Below are positions 10,973-20,644 of a DNA stretch of 64,000 bases, piece after piece. The position numbers and the translations under genes were made by a program. Each line of letters starts with the position of its first letter. Positions within the stretch are counted from its first letter, which is position 1. The notes below the pieces were generated by a model. That model worked only from the letters and a program-made list of their open reading frames with translations, did no database searches and was not told where the DNA came from. Source of the DNA: Paenibacillus pini JCM 16418 (GTDB lineage Bacteria; Bacillota; Bacilli; Paenibacillales; Paenibacillaceae); the NCBI RefSeq assembly GCF_000576305.1, contig NZ_BAVZ01000004.1:186001-250000 (forward strand), read 5' to 3'.

Positions 10973-11572
10973 TTATTTAAATACTTTTACGCGATCTTCA
11001 AGCGGTTGGAACTCTTTTTCGCCTGGTTCAAAAGTAGGTTTACCGAAAGGCATTTGTGCAACAAGTGACCAGCTTTCAGGTAGATTCCACTCACTAGCTA
11101 CTCTTTGGTCAATTATTGGGTTGTAATGCTGCAAGCTTGCGCCAAATCCTTCAAGCTCAAGAGCAGTCCATACCACTAGTTGATGCATACCTGAAGAGTG
11201 TGCAGAGAATCCTGGGAAGTTGTCTTTATAGATTGGGAATTGAGCTTGAAGACCTTCAATAACTGCAGCATCTTCAAAGAACAATACGGTACCGTAACCG
11301 CTGCGGAATGATTCCATTTTCTCAGCAGTTGGAGCAAAATGCTCAGCAGGAACTACTTCACGAAGAACATCTTCGGTTAAGTTCCAGAATTTATCATGTT
11401 GCTCTCCCAACAAAACGACAAGACGTGCACTTTGTGAGTTAAAAGCTGATGGTGTATGTTTCACCGCTTCATTTACGATTTCTTGAATACGCTCATCAGA
11501 AATCACCTGTTCTTTGCTAATTCCGTAGTATGAACGTCTATTCTTAATTGCTTCCATAAAATTATTAGACAT
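10973..11572 (-). CDS. Nitroreductase-family flavoprotein (fatty-acid repression mutant-like)
   Basis: A 199-residue single-domain FMN-dependent oxidoreductase. The N-terminal AIKNRRSYYGISKE (cofactor-binding RRS), HTPSAFNSQSARLVVL, SSGMHQLVVWTALELEGFGASLQHYNP and a final AQMPFGKPTFEPGEKEFQP are the hallmarks of the small nitroreductases once called FrmA or 'fatty acid repression mutant protein' in lactic acid bacteria. It probably reduces nitro or quinone compounds with NAD(P)H in the cytoplasm. Full length. Monocistronic, convergent with marR. The physiological substrate is unknown. Confidence 0.9.
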   Translation of the reverse strand: MSNNFMEAIKNRRSYYGISKEQVISDERIQEIVNEAVKHTPSAFNSQSARLVVLLGEQHDKFWNLTEDVLREVVPAEHFAPTAEKMESFRSGYGTVLFFEDAAVIEGLQAQFPIYKDNFPGFSAHSSGMHQLVVWTALELEGFGASLQHYNPIIDQRVASEWNLPESWSLVAQMPFGKPTFEPGEKEFQPLEDRVKVFK

Positions 11573-11715
11573 TTGTATAGTTGCCTCCTTTAATTTATCT
11601 ACTTACTTTTTTAGTATAACTCCTGTTGCCCAACTTTTCAACACTTTAATCAAAATTAATTTTATATAAGTTTACCTGTTAACTTGGTTTATAAAAGTTA
11701 GTACCTTCTTTGTAA

Positions 11716-11752
11716 CAAAAAAACCAGCCGTTAACCAACGACTGGTTTTTCA
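11716..11752 (-). terminator. Intrinsic terminator of the murB-like gene
   Basis: On the minus strand, AAAACCAGTCGTT, loop GGTT, AACGGCTGGTTTT, then a T-run. One mismatch in the stem. Confidence 0.85.
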
Positions 11753-11764
11753 TTACACCTAAGT

Positions 11765-12781
11765 TTAATCCACAACGACCACTTCAGGTTCTGGAACAAA
11801 TCCGAAGTTTTTATCAACAGCTTCCATAATGACATTCATTAAATATTTAACATCTTCAGCCGTTGCATGATCATGATTTAATATCATATTCCCGTGAAAA
11901 GGCGAAATCATTGCCCCTCCATGAGCAATATTTTTCATATCCAAACGATCAACAAGCGCTCCTACTGCCGTTCCATAATCATAATTATTTTTGAAAACAG
12001 ATCCACATGAAGGATATTCAAAGTGTCGTTTGCCGCTTCGATAGTTATCGATTTCCGTCATGGAGCTAGGAATAATAATTCCTTTTGAATGAAGCGCAGC
12101 AGCTTCGATATTCATGAACTCATAAAAGGATGGTAATGAAGAAGCTCTTTCCCATTTCTTCCAGCGATTCAATAAATCATCAGCACCTTCTACGGGTTCT
12201 ACTGGCTTCATGACCATATCAGCGCCCACAATGATCCAAGGGTTCTGCTGAAAAATAGACTGTTTGTACCCGTACAGGCACTCAGCCGTTGGAATGGAAC
12301 GAATATTCAATGTTGGGTCCGACAAATCGATATAATATACCGTCTCAATGATGTCGTTGATTTGATGAGGACCGTATTTTGCATTCATATAGATACCTGC
12401 ACCCAGACCACCTGGGAGCAAATACGTAAATTCTAGTCCTGGTAAGTTATACGTTAGCCCAGCGACAGATAGCATCGACATCGGAGTACCCGAGGCAATG
12501 AACCATTTGTCAGGTTTCATCTCCCAATGAACATAATTTTTGAGCGAGATATATAATCTATCCTTCTTCGGTTTATCCGGAAAAAGCAGGTTAGATCCCA
12601 TTCCAAAGAAAAAATAGTCCAGCCCATGAGTCTTACATCCTTGCAGAAGTATGAGCAATTCTTCAGGCGTTTCTGGCATGGCTACAAAATTCGCATTTCC
12701 ACCAATTTCATAAGAAGAATGATTCGCAAGCGGTTCATTCCGCAAGCAGAGTTTTTCAAAAGTTGTTGAGTTATTTGTCAT
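11765..12781 (-). CDS. murB: MurB-like UDP-N-acetylenolpyruvoylglucosamine reductase, divergent paralogue
   Basis: A 338-residue FAD-dependent enzyme, a little longer than typical type II MurB (about 300). Landmarks: NHSSYEIGGNANFVAMPET at the N-terminus, the FAD motif FGMGSNLLF (usually GNGSN), LPGGLGAGIYMNAKYG (usually IPGSVGGAVxMNAGAYG), the catalytic-serine region YPSCGSVFKN, and the C-terminal glutamate in PEPEVVV. The changes in the two FAD/substrate loops mark it as a diverged copy, so it may be a second MurB or act on a related substrate. MurB makes UDP-MurNAc for peptidoglycan with NADPH. It stands alone, not in a mur cluster. Confidence 0.8.
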   Translation of the reverse strand: MTNNSTTFEKLCLRNEPLANHSSYEIGGNANFVAMPETPEELLILLQGCKTHGLDYFFFGMGSNLLFPDKPKKDRLYISLKNYVHWEMKPDKWFIASGTPMSMLSVAGLTYNLPGLEFTYLLPGGLGAGIYMNAKYGPHQINDIIETVYYIDLSDPTLNIRSIPTAECLYGYKQSIFQQNPWIIVGADMVMKPVEPVEGADDLLNRWKKWERASSLPSFYEFMNIEAAALHSKGIIIPSSMTEIDNYRSGKRHFEYPSCGSVFKNNYDYGTAVGALVDRLDMKNIAHGGAMISPFHGNMILNHDHATAEDVKYLMNVIMEAVDKNFGFVPEPEVVVVD

Positions 12782-12964
12782 TTTTATGTTCTCTCTTTCG
12801 AATCCAATGTAATACAGACTTATCTATTCTAATATATCCCGAAGCAGGATGCCATGTTCCATTTTGCGAGCCGTATTTAAAGTTTCCTATTGTTAAAAGT
12901 ATCCATCAGCTCAACCTCGTCAATAATGACTGTAGCAGCTTAACTATAAATAGAGGTGTTCACA

Positions 12965-14053
12965 ATGAAATCAGGCAAACCACACTTATCTCAAGGATTC
13001 ATGATCATTTTGTTGTCCATTGGTATTATGAATCATGTTTTCATTATTCCAGTGCTTCTTCAAACCGCTAAAAGAGATGCATGGATTTCTGTATTGATCT
13101 CCATTATACCTTTAATGATCGTAACGACGATGATTTATTATATTTCAAGACAGATGAAGGAGCAGTCTCTTGAAGATTGGATTAAAAATAATTTTGGTAA
13201 CGCCTCGATTCTAATATTCAGAATACTCATGACTTTTTTCTTTACAGCGATCTGTCTGTTTACTCTTTTTGATACAACCAATTGGGCTCGGGTGACGTTC
13301 TTAGCAGCTACTCCGACTTTAATGACAAGCTTATTTCTCCTCGGACTGTGTCTATTTGCGGTCATTTCTGGATTCAAACCCATTGCGGTCGTTTCAGGTA
13401 TTCTTCTTCCTTTCGTCGTTTTATTGGGTTTCTTTATCATGACTGTAAATGTTCAATATAAAGACTATAGTCAGCTATTACCGATTCTGGAGAACGGGTG
13501 GGGCAAGGTATGGAAAGGTGTTATTTACTCTTGTGCTGGTTCTTTTGAAATCTTAGCTTACTTGTTTATGCAATCTAAGCTAGCTAAACCAGCCAAAGCT
13601 TGGCAGCTATATATGTTAGCTTTCTTTTTAATCGGATTAACGTTGGGTCCCTTAATTGGTGCCATTACTATTTTTGATCCCATGGAAGCAGAACGTCAGC
13701 GCTACCCTGCTTATGAGGAATGGAGAATCGCTACTTTAGGTCGATACATTTCTCAAACTGATTTCTTCTCGATATATCAGTGGCTATCTGGATCATTTAT
13801 ACGAATTTCTCTTGCTTTGTATTTAATGGTCGATCAGTGGAATATTAAGAGTAAGCAACGTAAAAACCTCACTTTTTTTGCGATATCGTTAGGTTTTCTC
13901 TTCACCAATCTGCTTCCAGCCAACGACATGATATTTCTTAATTTTCTTAAGAAATGGTATTTCCCAGCATCTTTCGTGTTTATGACAGCTTTCGTTGTAA
14001 TCTTGTTCTTACTCGCTTTTATTGCATCTAGAAAGAAGGTTCAGAAAGAATGA
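12965..14053 (+). CDS. Spore germination protein, GerB family (first locus)
   Basis: A 362-residue protein with about ten membrane helices of the amino acid permease-like GerAB fold. It opens MKSGKPHLSQGFMIILLSIG. The start is ATG 12965, with AGAGGTG upstream; the frame extends further 5' but without a ribosome site. This subunit forms the ligand-recognition part of germinant receptors in the spore inner membrane. It overlaps the next gene by 4 bp, giving an unusual B-A-C order compared with the classical A-B-C order. Confidence 0.9.
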   Translation: MKSGKPHLSQGFMIILLSIGIMNHVFIIPVLLQTAKRDAWISVLISIIPLMIVTTMIYYISRQMKEQSLEDWIKNNFGNASILIFRILMTFFFTAICLFTLFDTTNWARVTFLAATPTLMTSLFLLGLCLFAVISGFKPIAVVSGILLPFVVLLGFFIMTVNVQYKDYSQLLPILENGWGKVWKGVIYSCAGSFEILAYLFMQSKLAKPAKAWQLYMLAFFLIGLTLGPLIGAITIFDPMEAERQRYPAYEEWRIATLGRYISQTDFFSIYQWLSGSFIRISLALYLMVDQWNIKSKQRKNLTFFAISLGFLFTNLLPANDMIFLNFLKKWYFPASFVFMTAFVVILFLLAFIASRKKVQKE

Positions 14054-15570
14054 ATACCAGCCCACAAATCGAATCGGTCGATACTCAAAAAGCCAATCAA
14101 ATGGATTTGGGAGATATCAACTCTAATTTTCTAAGAAATTATTATCAGAAATGTAATGATGTTGTTCTGCATCCTATTGAAGTGGGGCCTAAAGAGCATA
14201 AGCAAACCATTCTGCTCATCTATTGTGATGGTATGACCGATTCTGCTCAAATTAACCAATTTGTTCTCCCAAAATTAAACAAAATGTATGGTGAAACTGG
14301 GTTTACTGATACTGAGAGTATTGAGTCTGCTCAAGCTATGCCTATAAATAAAATGGAATCGGAATCACATCAAATTTTTACAGAGCTTAATACACAAGTT
14401 TTTGTAGGAAATTTAATAATGTTCTTTGAAGACTTACATGTTTTTTATACGATAAATGTTAGTAATATTCCCAACCGTTCCCCTGAAGAATCCACAACGG
14501 AATCTTCTATTAAAGGTCCGCATGATGGGTTTACTGAGTCTATTAGTACCAACATAGCTTTGGTCCGTAAACGGTTACGCACACAATCCTTATGTGTTGA
14601 AACATTTGTTCTGTCCGAGCGGGGACATAATCAAGTCGCACTTTTATATGTCCAGGATATTATTAATCCTGAAATTGTAGCTGAAATTCATAAACGTCTG
14701 AGCAATTATGATGGTGATGCCATCATTGGAACCTCTCAAATCGAGAATGTTATTCAAGGAAATTTAAGAAGCATCTTCCCACTCACGGATTATATCGGGC
14801 GTCCTGATTTTGTGGCCGAATGTGTTCTCAGTGGACGTTTCGCCGTACTGGTAGATGGTTCACCTATGGCTATTATCGCTCCTATATCCATGTCATCACT
14901 TCTTAAATCACCTGAAGATACAAATATGCCCTTTCATATTGTCTCCATACAACGTATGATCCGTATGGTTGGTCTTATGATTGCTCTCTTTCTGCCGGGC
15001 TTTTATGTTGCGTTAACCTGTTACAATATTGAACAAGTTCCCATTCCTTTACTAGCGACTATTATGAATGCACGTACGGGATTACCACTTTCAGTTCCTT
15101 TAGAGGGATTCTTAATGCTATTCCTGTTCGAATTATTTCATGAGGCAGGCGCACGCTTGCCCAAGACTGTTGGACAAACCGTTACTGTTGTAGGAGGTTT
15201 AATTATCGGAGATGCCGCCATACGAGCTGGCATAACCTCGCCAACGATGATTGTTATGGTATCGCTGACCACAATTTCAACCTTTGCGCTTGTAAATCAA
15301 GTGCTAAGTGGGACTACTTCTATCGTTAGACTCTATGTTCTAATGATGTCTTCATTACTGGGGATGTTTGGATTTTTTATCGCATTATTCTCAATTGTGC
15401 TTCATCTCTCAAGATTAGAATCTTTTGGAGTGCCTTATTTTTCTCCCATCTCCCGTTCAACCGCCAAGATTTTTGGGAAGGACTATTTCGGAGGCCTGTT
15501 CAATATATTCGATACCGTCCAAATGTTCTGCGAACCCAAGATCCAACACGTAAGGAGGAATAGTACATGA
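14050..15570 (+). CDS. Spore germination protein, GerA family (first locus)
   Basis: A 506-residue GerAA-type subunit. A large soluble N-terminal region contains the family motifs IKGPHDGFTESISTNIALVRKRL and GRFAVLVDGSPMAIIAP. Then come about five membrane segments from residue 310, with LPKTVGQTVTVVGGLIIGDAA. It assembles with the GerB and GerC products into the germinant receptor, and GerAA proteins are thought to form the oligomeric channel. Translationally coupled on both sides (4-bp overlaps), so all three are one operon, which in this family is transcribed in the forespore by sigma-G. Confidence 0.93.
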   Translation: MNTSPQIESVDTQKANQMDLGDINSNFLRNYYQKCNDVVLHPIEVGPKEHKQTILLIYCDGMTDSAQINQFVLPKLNKMYGETGFTDTESIESAQAMPINKMESESHQIFTELNTQVFVGNLIMFFEDLHVFYTINVSNIPNRSPEESTTESSIKGPHDGFTESISTNIALVRKRLRTQSLCVETFVLSERGHNQVALLYVQDIINPEIVAEIHKRLSNYDGDAIIGTSQIENVIQGNLRSIFPLTDYIGRPDFVAECVLSGRFAVLVDGSPMAIIAPISMSSLLKSPEDTNMPFHIVSIQRMIRMVGLMIALFLPGFYVALTCYNIEQVPIPLLATIMNARTGLPLSVPLEGFLMLFLFELFHEAGARLPKTVGQTVTVVGGLIIGDAAIRAGITSPTMIVMVSLTTISTFALVNQVLSGTTSIVRLYVLMMSSLLGMFGFFIALFSIVLHLSRLESFGVPYFSPISRSTAKIFGKDYFGGLFNIFDTVQMFCEPKIQHVRRNST

Positions 15571-16717
15571 AGCATTTCATAGTTTTCTTACTATGTTCCT
15601 GTTTATTGACGGGTTGCTGGGATATGAAGGCAGTTCAAGATATGAACATTATTACAGCACTCGGCGTAGATTACGTGAAAGATAAATTTGTTGTTTATGG
15701 TCAACTTACTGATTTCAGTGCGGTATCCTCTTCCGATACCGGTGGAGGTAAGAAGAATGATTCAACAAGTTGGGTGGGTCATGGGACTGGAGATAATATG
15801 ATTATGGCCTTTAATGATATGTATCGTACGGCTCAGCATAATACAATGTGGACTCATGTCAAAGCCATTGTGTTAACTGATTCGGCACTGGAGCATCTGG
15901 TAGAGATTGTTGATGCCTCATGCGGGCTAGAGAACTACGTTACACTCCATGGGTGTATGGTACGAAGCAGTCTCTAGAAGAAATATTTTCAGCAAGTACA
16001 ACACTTAATCAGTCTCCACTTGTCATGCAATTATTCGAGCCTATTGAAGTTTTTAAACAGAATTCAGGTGTTGAACCTATTCATTTACAAAAGTTAATCA
16101 ACAGTGTTCGTGAACCGGCTACCGTTACGTTACTTCCAGACCTGAATGTCAATAATAAGCATTGGACAGTAACAACGGATGGACATCCCAACCTAATGGA
16201 ATTCGTTGGTGTCTATGTTATTAAGCAAGGAAAAAATCAAGGTAAGATTAAAGAAAGTGAGCTCACTGGAGCTCGCATGATTAAGTTTTCACGTATGGAT
16301 AAATACCCTATTCAACTTAATGATGTGGGTCAGAGACCCTTAGTACTATATCTGAGCCAACCTCATTCGGCAATAACCCTTAGACAACAAGGAGAACAGT
16401 TGAAATTTAACATCGAACTTATAACTCAAGCTAATATTGTTGACACATCTTGGGATAATCCAATAAGTGAACAGACCATAATTGGCAAAACAAGTGAGAC
16501 ATTAAAAAAGGAAATCGCGAAAAATTTTGAAGATGCGAAAGCGAAAGGAATCGACTTATTCGGACTTGAAGAATATGTATACCGACATCATTATGCTCTG
16601 TGGAAACAAAAAAAAAGCAGCGGCAAACCACTGCTTGAGCAAAGTGAACTTGATCATATTAAAATAAAAGTTAACCTAAACCACTCTAATACTTATAAAT
16701 TGCATTTTGATAGTTAA
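15567..16717 (+). CDS. Spore germination lipoprotein, GerC family (first locus), one frame break near 15919
   Basis: 383 residues when one base is restored. Signal peptide with lipobox LLTGCWDM. The first frame runs to VEIVDAS and then hits a false ending. The next frame carries MRARELRYTPWVYGTKQSLEEIF, the conserved GerC arginine-rich segment, and goes to the natural C-terminus at 16717. The break lies at GATGCCTCATGCGG. GerC subunits are lipoproteins anchored on the outer face of the spore inner membrane. Third gene of the operon, overlapping gerA by 4 bp. A missing base in the sequence is more likely than inactivation, given ten similar breaks elsewhere in the window. Confidence 0.88.
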
Positions 16718-16752
16718 CTTCGTAGGACTAGTGTAACTTAGTTATAAATGTA

Positions 16753-17124
16753 TTATTCCATATCAGAGGGTCCCCAATAAGCCTTCATACTCGCAATTTG
16801 ACCCAATTCATTAAACGTCATAACCTCAATAACGTGGATGAGCAAATGCTTCTCCTCTGTCTTTGTCTCAATAGATAAGCACATCGCACCCGAATCACCG
16901 TGAGATCCCCGAATGGGTCCGTCTAACTTGATTCGGGTATTGCCATTCATCACTTGTCTATAAAATGCTTCAATAGCTGCTTTACCAGAGAGTGGTGTTT
17001 TTCCTACGGGATCCTCTACTGTGGCATTCTCCGCGAACATAGAAAGCAACTGTTCCGCATTGTCCATGTTAAATCGATCGATATATTGTTGCATCGCTGC
17101 TTTAATAACCTGTTCTTGTGGCAT
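16753..17124 (-). CDS. NTF2-like protein of the ketosteroid isomerase (SnoaL-like) family
   Basis: A 123-residue single-domain cone fold. Positions match ketosteroid isomerase unusually well: Tyr14 (QQYIDRFN), Asp38 (TVEDPVG) and an acidic residue at the third catalytic place (Glu100 in HVIEVMTFN, where the enzyme has Asp). This keeps the Tyr/Asp pair of the KSI active site. Bacilli are not known for steroid metabolism, so the natural substrate is probably another enolisable ketone, or the fold acts as a binding protein. Single gene, convergent with gerC. Confidence 0.8.
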   Translation of the reverse strand: MPQEQVIKAAMQQYIDRFNMDNAEQLLSMFAENATVEDPVGKTPLSGKAAIEAFYRQVMNGNTRIKLDGPIRGSHGDSGAMCLSIETKTEEKHLLIHVIEVMTFNELGQIASMKAYWGPSDME

Positions 17125-17318
17125 GTCATCGTCCTCCTTAGCTTCCGTTATCCATTCTAGTTTTTCAAGAGTTCTCTACCCTCTTTCTTTAAACTTTAAG
17201 AACTTTAGCTAAACTCCCCTCTTATGCAACTCTTTACACGTCGCCATGATCAGGATATGGTTATATAGATTATTAATGCGCATTTTACTATAGTCTAAAC
17301 GTATGAGAGGACATCCTT

Positions 17319-18014
17319 ATGAACATCAAATTAGCGGATGAAACCATCCACAAACTTGAAACAAAACATACCCGGGTTCTAATCATGACTGCTGTGGAGG
17401 CTGAACAAGCAGCCGTACTTCGCGGACTACGCGGTTCGGATCGGTTTGATGTACTGCTTGCTGGCGTCGGCCCAGCGTCGGCTGCGGCTCATACCTCAGC
17501 TGCGTTATCTCAGTCTGAATATAGCCTTGTGATTAGTGCCGGAATCGCCGGCGGTTTCTCAGAAGTGGCTCCAATCGGTTCCGTTGTTATCGCAGAACGG
17601 ATCATTGCTGCCGATCTTGGCGCAGAAACACCTGATGGATTCAGCAGTGTGGACGAGCTTGGATTTGGCTCGTCCAACATTGAAACTGATAATAAACTTG
17701 CACTGATGCTTACTTCAGCGATGGCGGCGACAGAATTAACGGTATGTTGCCGGCCCATTCTGTCCGTCTCTACCGCGACAGGCTCAGCTGAACGCGCTAC
17801 CATACTGCAAGCTCGAGTATCTGGTGCAGGCGCTGAAGCTATGGAAGGCTACGGCGTAGCAGAAGCAGCACGTATTCATGGACTTCCCGTTCTTGAAATT
17901 CGCACCATCTCTAACGCAGTCGGTCCTCGTGACCGATCCGCTTGGCGTATTGGCGATGCTTTAGCATCCCTTGAACTCGCTAGCACAATCCTATTGGAGG
18001 TATTAGAATCATGA
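17319..18014 (+). CDS. mqnB: Futalosine hydrolase MqnB
   Basis: A 231-residue member of the purine nucleoside phosphorylase/5'-methylthioadenosine nucleosidase superfamily. Visible motifs are VLIMTAVEAEQAAVLRGL, the ribose-binding VISAGIAGGF, and AEAMEGYGVAEAARIHGLP followed by EIRTISNAVGPRDRSAWRI, the last being characteristic of futalosine hydrolase rather than MTA nucleosidase. It removes hypoxanthine from futalosine to give dehypoxanthine futalosine in the alternative menaquinone route. A GAGAGGA site precedes ATG 17319. It overlaps mqnD by 4 bp, so the two are translationally coupled. The remaining mqn genes are not in this window. Confidence 0.92.
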   Translation: MNIKLADETIHKLETKHTRVLIMTAVEAEQAAVLRGLRGSDRFDVLLAGVGPASAAAHTSAALSQSEYSLVISAGIAGGFSEVAPIGSVVIAERIIAADLGAETPDGFSSVDELGFGSSNIETDNKLALMLTSAMAATELTVCCRPILSVSTATGSAERATILQARVSGAGAEAMEGYGVAEAARIHGLPVLEIRTISNAVGPRDRSAWRIGDALASLELASTILLEVLES

Positions 18015-18863
18015 ATATTGCTTTTTCCCCGTGTCCTAATGACACATTCGTCTTTCATGCTTGGGTGCATGGACTAATTCCAGGGGCTCCTCAACTGAAT
18101 GTAACTTATGCTGATATTGATATCACCAATAATTTGGCTGCTAATCCAAGTTCACATGAACTCGATATTTTAAAAATCTCATATGCAGCACTACCATGGG
18201 TACTTGATGAGTATGCTTTACTTCCTTGTGGCGGAGCCTTGGTAGAGGCTGTGGCCCATTAGTCCTTACTGCAAATCAAGGCAATGGCACACAAGATCCA
18301 TCTATTCTCAGTGGACAGCGGGTTGCCGTGCCTAGTGAACGCTCGACAGCTTATATGCTATTCAGACTATGGGCTGCACAAAATGTCCCAGCAGGCATCG
18401 GAGAAATTGTTGTGATGCCCTTTGATCAAATTATGCCCGCCGTTCGCGACGGCTCAATAGATGCAGGGCTAGTCATTCATGAAGCGCGTTTCACGTATCC
18501 TTCATATGGTCTATCACTCTGACGGATCTTGGAAATTGGTGGGAGCATGACACAGGCCTGCCGATTCCGCTTGGGGCTATCATTGCTAAGCGTACCCTCG
18601 ATTTACAACAAATCGTAGACTGCACTCGCAAATCTGTCGAATATGCTTGGGCTCATCCGGCCGCATCCCAAGAATATGTTCTTCAACATGCACAAGAATT
18701 AGATCCCAAAGTAGCAGATCAACATATCAATCTATATGTTAATGAATTTACAGCTAGTCTCGGCGAAGATGGATATGCCGCGATCACCTCACTCTTAAAT
18801 CGTGCCGCAGAGGAAGGTATCGTTCCAGCGATTCCTGCTGAAGCACTGAAATGGTCTAAATGA
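18011..18863 (+). CDS. mqnD: 1,4-dihydroxy-6-naphthoate synthase MqnD, two frame breaks (near 18240 and 18510)
   Basis: 284 residues when two bases are restored. It begins MNIAFSPCPNDTFVFHAWVHG, the family N-terminus. The frame breaks after CGGAL; restoring one G in CTTGGTAGAG gives CGGALGRGCGPLVLTA, containing the conserved GRGCGP loop. It breaks again after GLSL, restored as L-TDLGNWWEHDTGLPIPLGAI, and ends at ALKWSK. MqnD cleaves the cyclic intermediate to dihydroxynaphthoate. Because mqnB is intact and coupled to it, and all conserved motifs survive across both breaks, missing bases are the best explanation. If real, menaquinone synthesis by this route would be lost. Confidence 0.88.
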
Positions 18864-18891
18864 CAATAAATTGAGTATGTAAATGTAAGCA

Positions 18892-18938
18892 AGAAGGCTG
18901 CACCTCCGATCTTTCAGATCGGAGGTGCAGCCTTTTTA
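18892..18938. terminator. Strong bidirectional terminator between mqnD and the malic enzyme gene
   Basis: AAGGCTGCACCTCCGATCT and its exact complement AGATCGGAGGTGCAGCCTT, with a short loop, then TTTTT. It sits between convergent genes. Confidence 0.93.
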
Positions 18939-18972
18939 CCTATGCATATGAATTACCTATTGAAGATTCCGA

Positions 18973-20391
18973 TTATCTGAACTCAGGTGGTATTCTACGA
19001 GCAACACCAGTCAAAATGGCCGTCTGAATAACAGCTTTGCGAACTTCATCCACGACTTTGTCATTGAATATACTCGGAATAATATAAAGTTCATTCAGTT
19101 CTGCACTCGTTACCACAGAAGCAATAGCACGGGCTGCCGCTAGTTTCATAGGCTCATTAATGGAACGAGCTCTGCAATCTAGTGCGCCTCGGAACAATCC
19201 TGGAAATACAAGTACATTGTTAATCTGGTTCGGATAATCGCTACGTCCAGTCGCATATACACGAGAATGTGGAATAGCTTCTTCTGGCGTGATCTCCGGT
19301 TGAGGATTGGCCATTGCGAATACAATCGGATCAGCAGCCATTGTCTGTATATCCACACCTTTCAAGATGTTTCCACGGGATACACCGATAAATACATCTG
19401 CTCCATGGAGAACGTCAGTCAAGCAGCCAGCATGCTCCTCCACTTGAGGTTGATCCGCAAGCCATTGCCACATTGGCTGATCATATGTTCCTCCTCGTAC
19501 AATCGCCCCTTCACGATCGACTGGAACAAGACGCTGAACACCAGCACTAAGTAGCATTTTACAAATGGATACACCCGCTGCACCGATACCGTTAACGACA
19601 ACACGGATATCCTCGATACGCTTATCCACAACCTTAAGTGCATTCAGTATTCCTGCTATGACAACAACCGCCGTTCCGTGCTGATCATCATGGAAGACTG
19701 GCATATCCAGTTCCTGTGCCAGACGTGTTTCAATCTCAAAACAACGTGGAGAGCTGATATCCTCTAAATTAATTCCACCAAAGATTGGACTAATAGCTTT
19801 GATCGTACGGATAATTTCCTCGGTATCTTGAGTATCCAAGCAAATCGGAAAAGCATCTACATTCGCTAGCTGCTTAAACAGCATAGCCTTTCCTTCCATT
19901 ACCGGTGCCGCTGCGTAAGCCCCAATATCACCAAGACCTAATACAGCCGTTCCATCGGTAATAACAGCTACCGTGTTCCGTTTAATTGTAAGTGAATAGG
20001 CTTTCTCTGGATTCTCATGTATAGCCATGCAGACCTTAGCCACACCCGGCGTATACACACGGGATAAATCGTCACGATTCTTAATCGGTAAGGTTGGCTG
20101 AATGGTTATTTTGCCTCCTAGATGAACAAGGAAAGTTCGATCCGAAACGTTAACTACTTTAATACCATCTAATTTTTTCAGTGCATCTACAAGTGTGTTT
20201 TCTAAGGAATCCGCAACTTCTACCGTGATGTCTCGAATAGAGAAGTCCTTTCCTGGTCGGATTACGTCGATAGAAGTAATATCCCCACCAGACTTACTGA
20301 TTGCAGCTGCAACATCTCCAAAAGTTAATTTTTCATGATTAAGTTCAACCCGTATAATAATACTTGTATTAGCCAAGATGAATTCCCCCAT
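18973..20391 (-). CDS. NAD-dependent malic enzyme with N-terminal ACT domain
   Basis: 472 residues. Residues 8-85 form an ACT-like regulatory domain (SIIIRVELNHEKLTFGDVAA, ITVEVADSLENT), followed by the malic enzyme: RVYTPGVAKVC with the catalytic Tyr, GKAMLFKQLA with the catalytic Lys, the metal-binding VFHDDQHGTAVV, and the NAD site VVNGIGAAGVS. It oxidatively decarboxylates malate to pyruvate. The N-terminal ACT fusion suggests allosteric control. The ATG at 20391 has its ribosome site too close. GGGGGA is correctly placed for the in-frame TTG at 20376 (five codons later), which may be the true start. Closed by the terminator at 18892-18938. Confidence 0.93.
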   Translation of the reverse strand: MGEFILANTSIIIRVELNHEKLTFGDVAAAISKSGGDITSIDVIRPGKDFSIRDITVEVADSLENTLVDALKKLDGIKVVNVSDRTFLVHLGGKITIQPTLPIKNRDDLSRVYTPGVAKVCMAIHENPEKAYSLTIKRNTVAVITDGTAVLGLGDIGAYAAAPVMEGKAMLFKQLANVDAFPICLDTQDTEEIIRTIKAISPIFGGINLEDISSPRCFEIETRLAQELDMPVFHDDQHGTAVVVIAGILNALKVVDKRIEDIRVVVNGIGAAGVSICKMLLSAGVQRLVPVDREGAIVRGGTYDQPMWQWLADQPQVEEHAGCLTDVLHGADVFIGVSRGNILKGVDIQTMAADPIVFAMANPQPEITPEEAIPHSRVYATGRSDYPNQINNVLVFPGLFRGALDCRARSINEPMKLAAARAIASVVTSAELNELYIIPSIFNDKVVDEVRKAVIQTAILTGVARRIPPEFR

Positions 20392-20644
20392 ATCCTTCGT
20401 ATTCTGAACTCGGATAGTTTTGTTAGTTCATGACATAATCCCCATATGTATACGATTACAATTTCATCAAATCGCACACTGCAACTCTTCAAAGCGTCCG
20501 CGCTGGGAAGACAACCATGATCCGCACATATCATAACAGGAGGCTGGGAACAACACAAGTATCTATAGTACAGTATTTACCGGGATCTCTTCCTACTAAA
20601 GGATGAATTTAATATTCCGCTTCATTATTTATGCCTTTAACGTC

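Noticed and set aside
18011..18522. Two separate small genes in the mqnD region
   Set aside because: Each carries consecutive conserved blocks of one MqnD protein, and a third block follows to 18863; one gene with two missing bases fits better.
20392..20644. Possible RNA element or small gene upstream of the malic enzyme gene
   Set aside because: No hairpin with a U-run, known riboswitch motif or ORF with a ribosome site could be made out.
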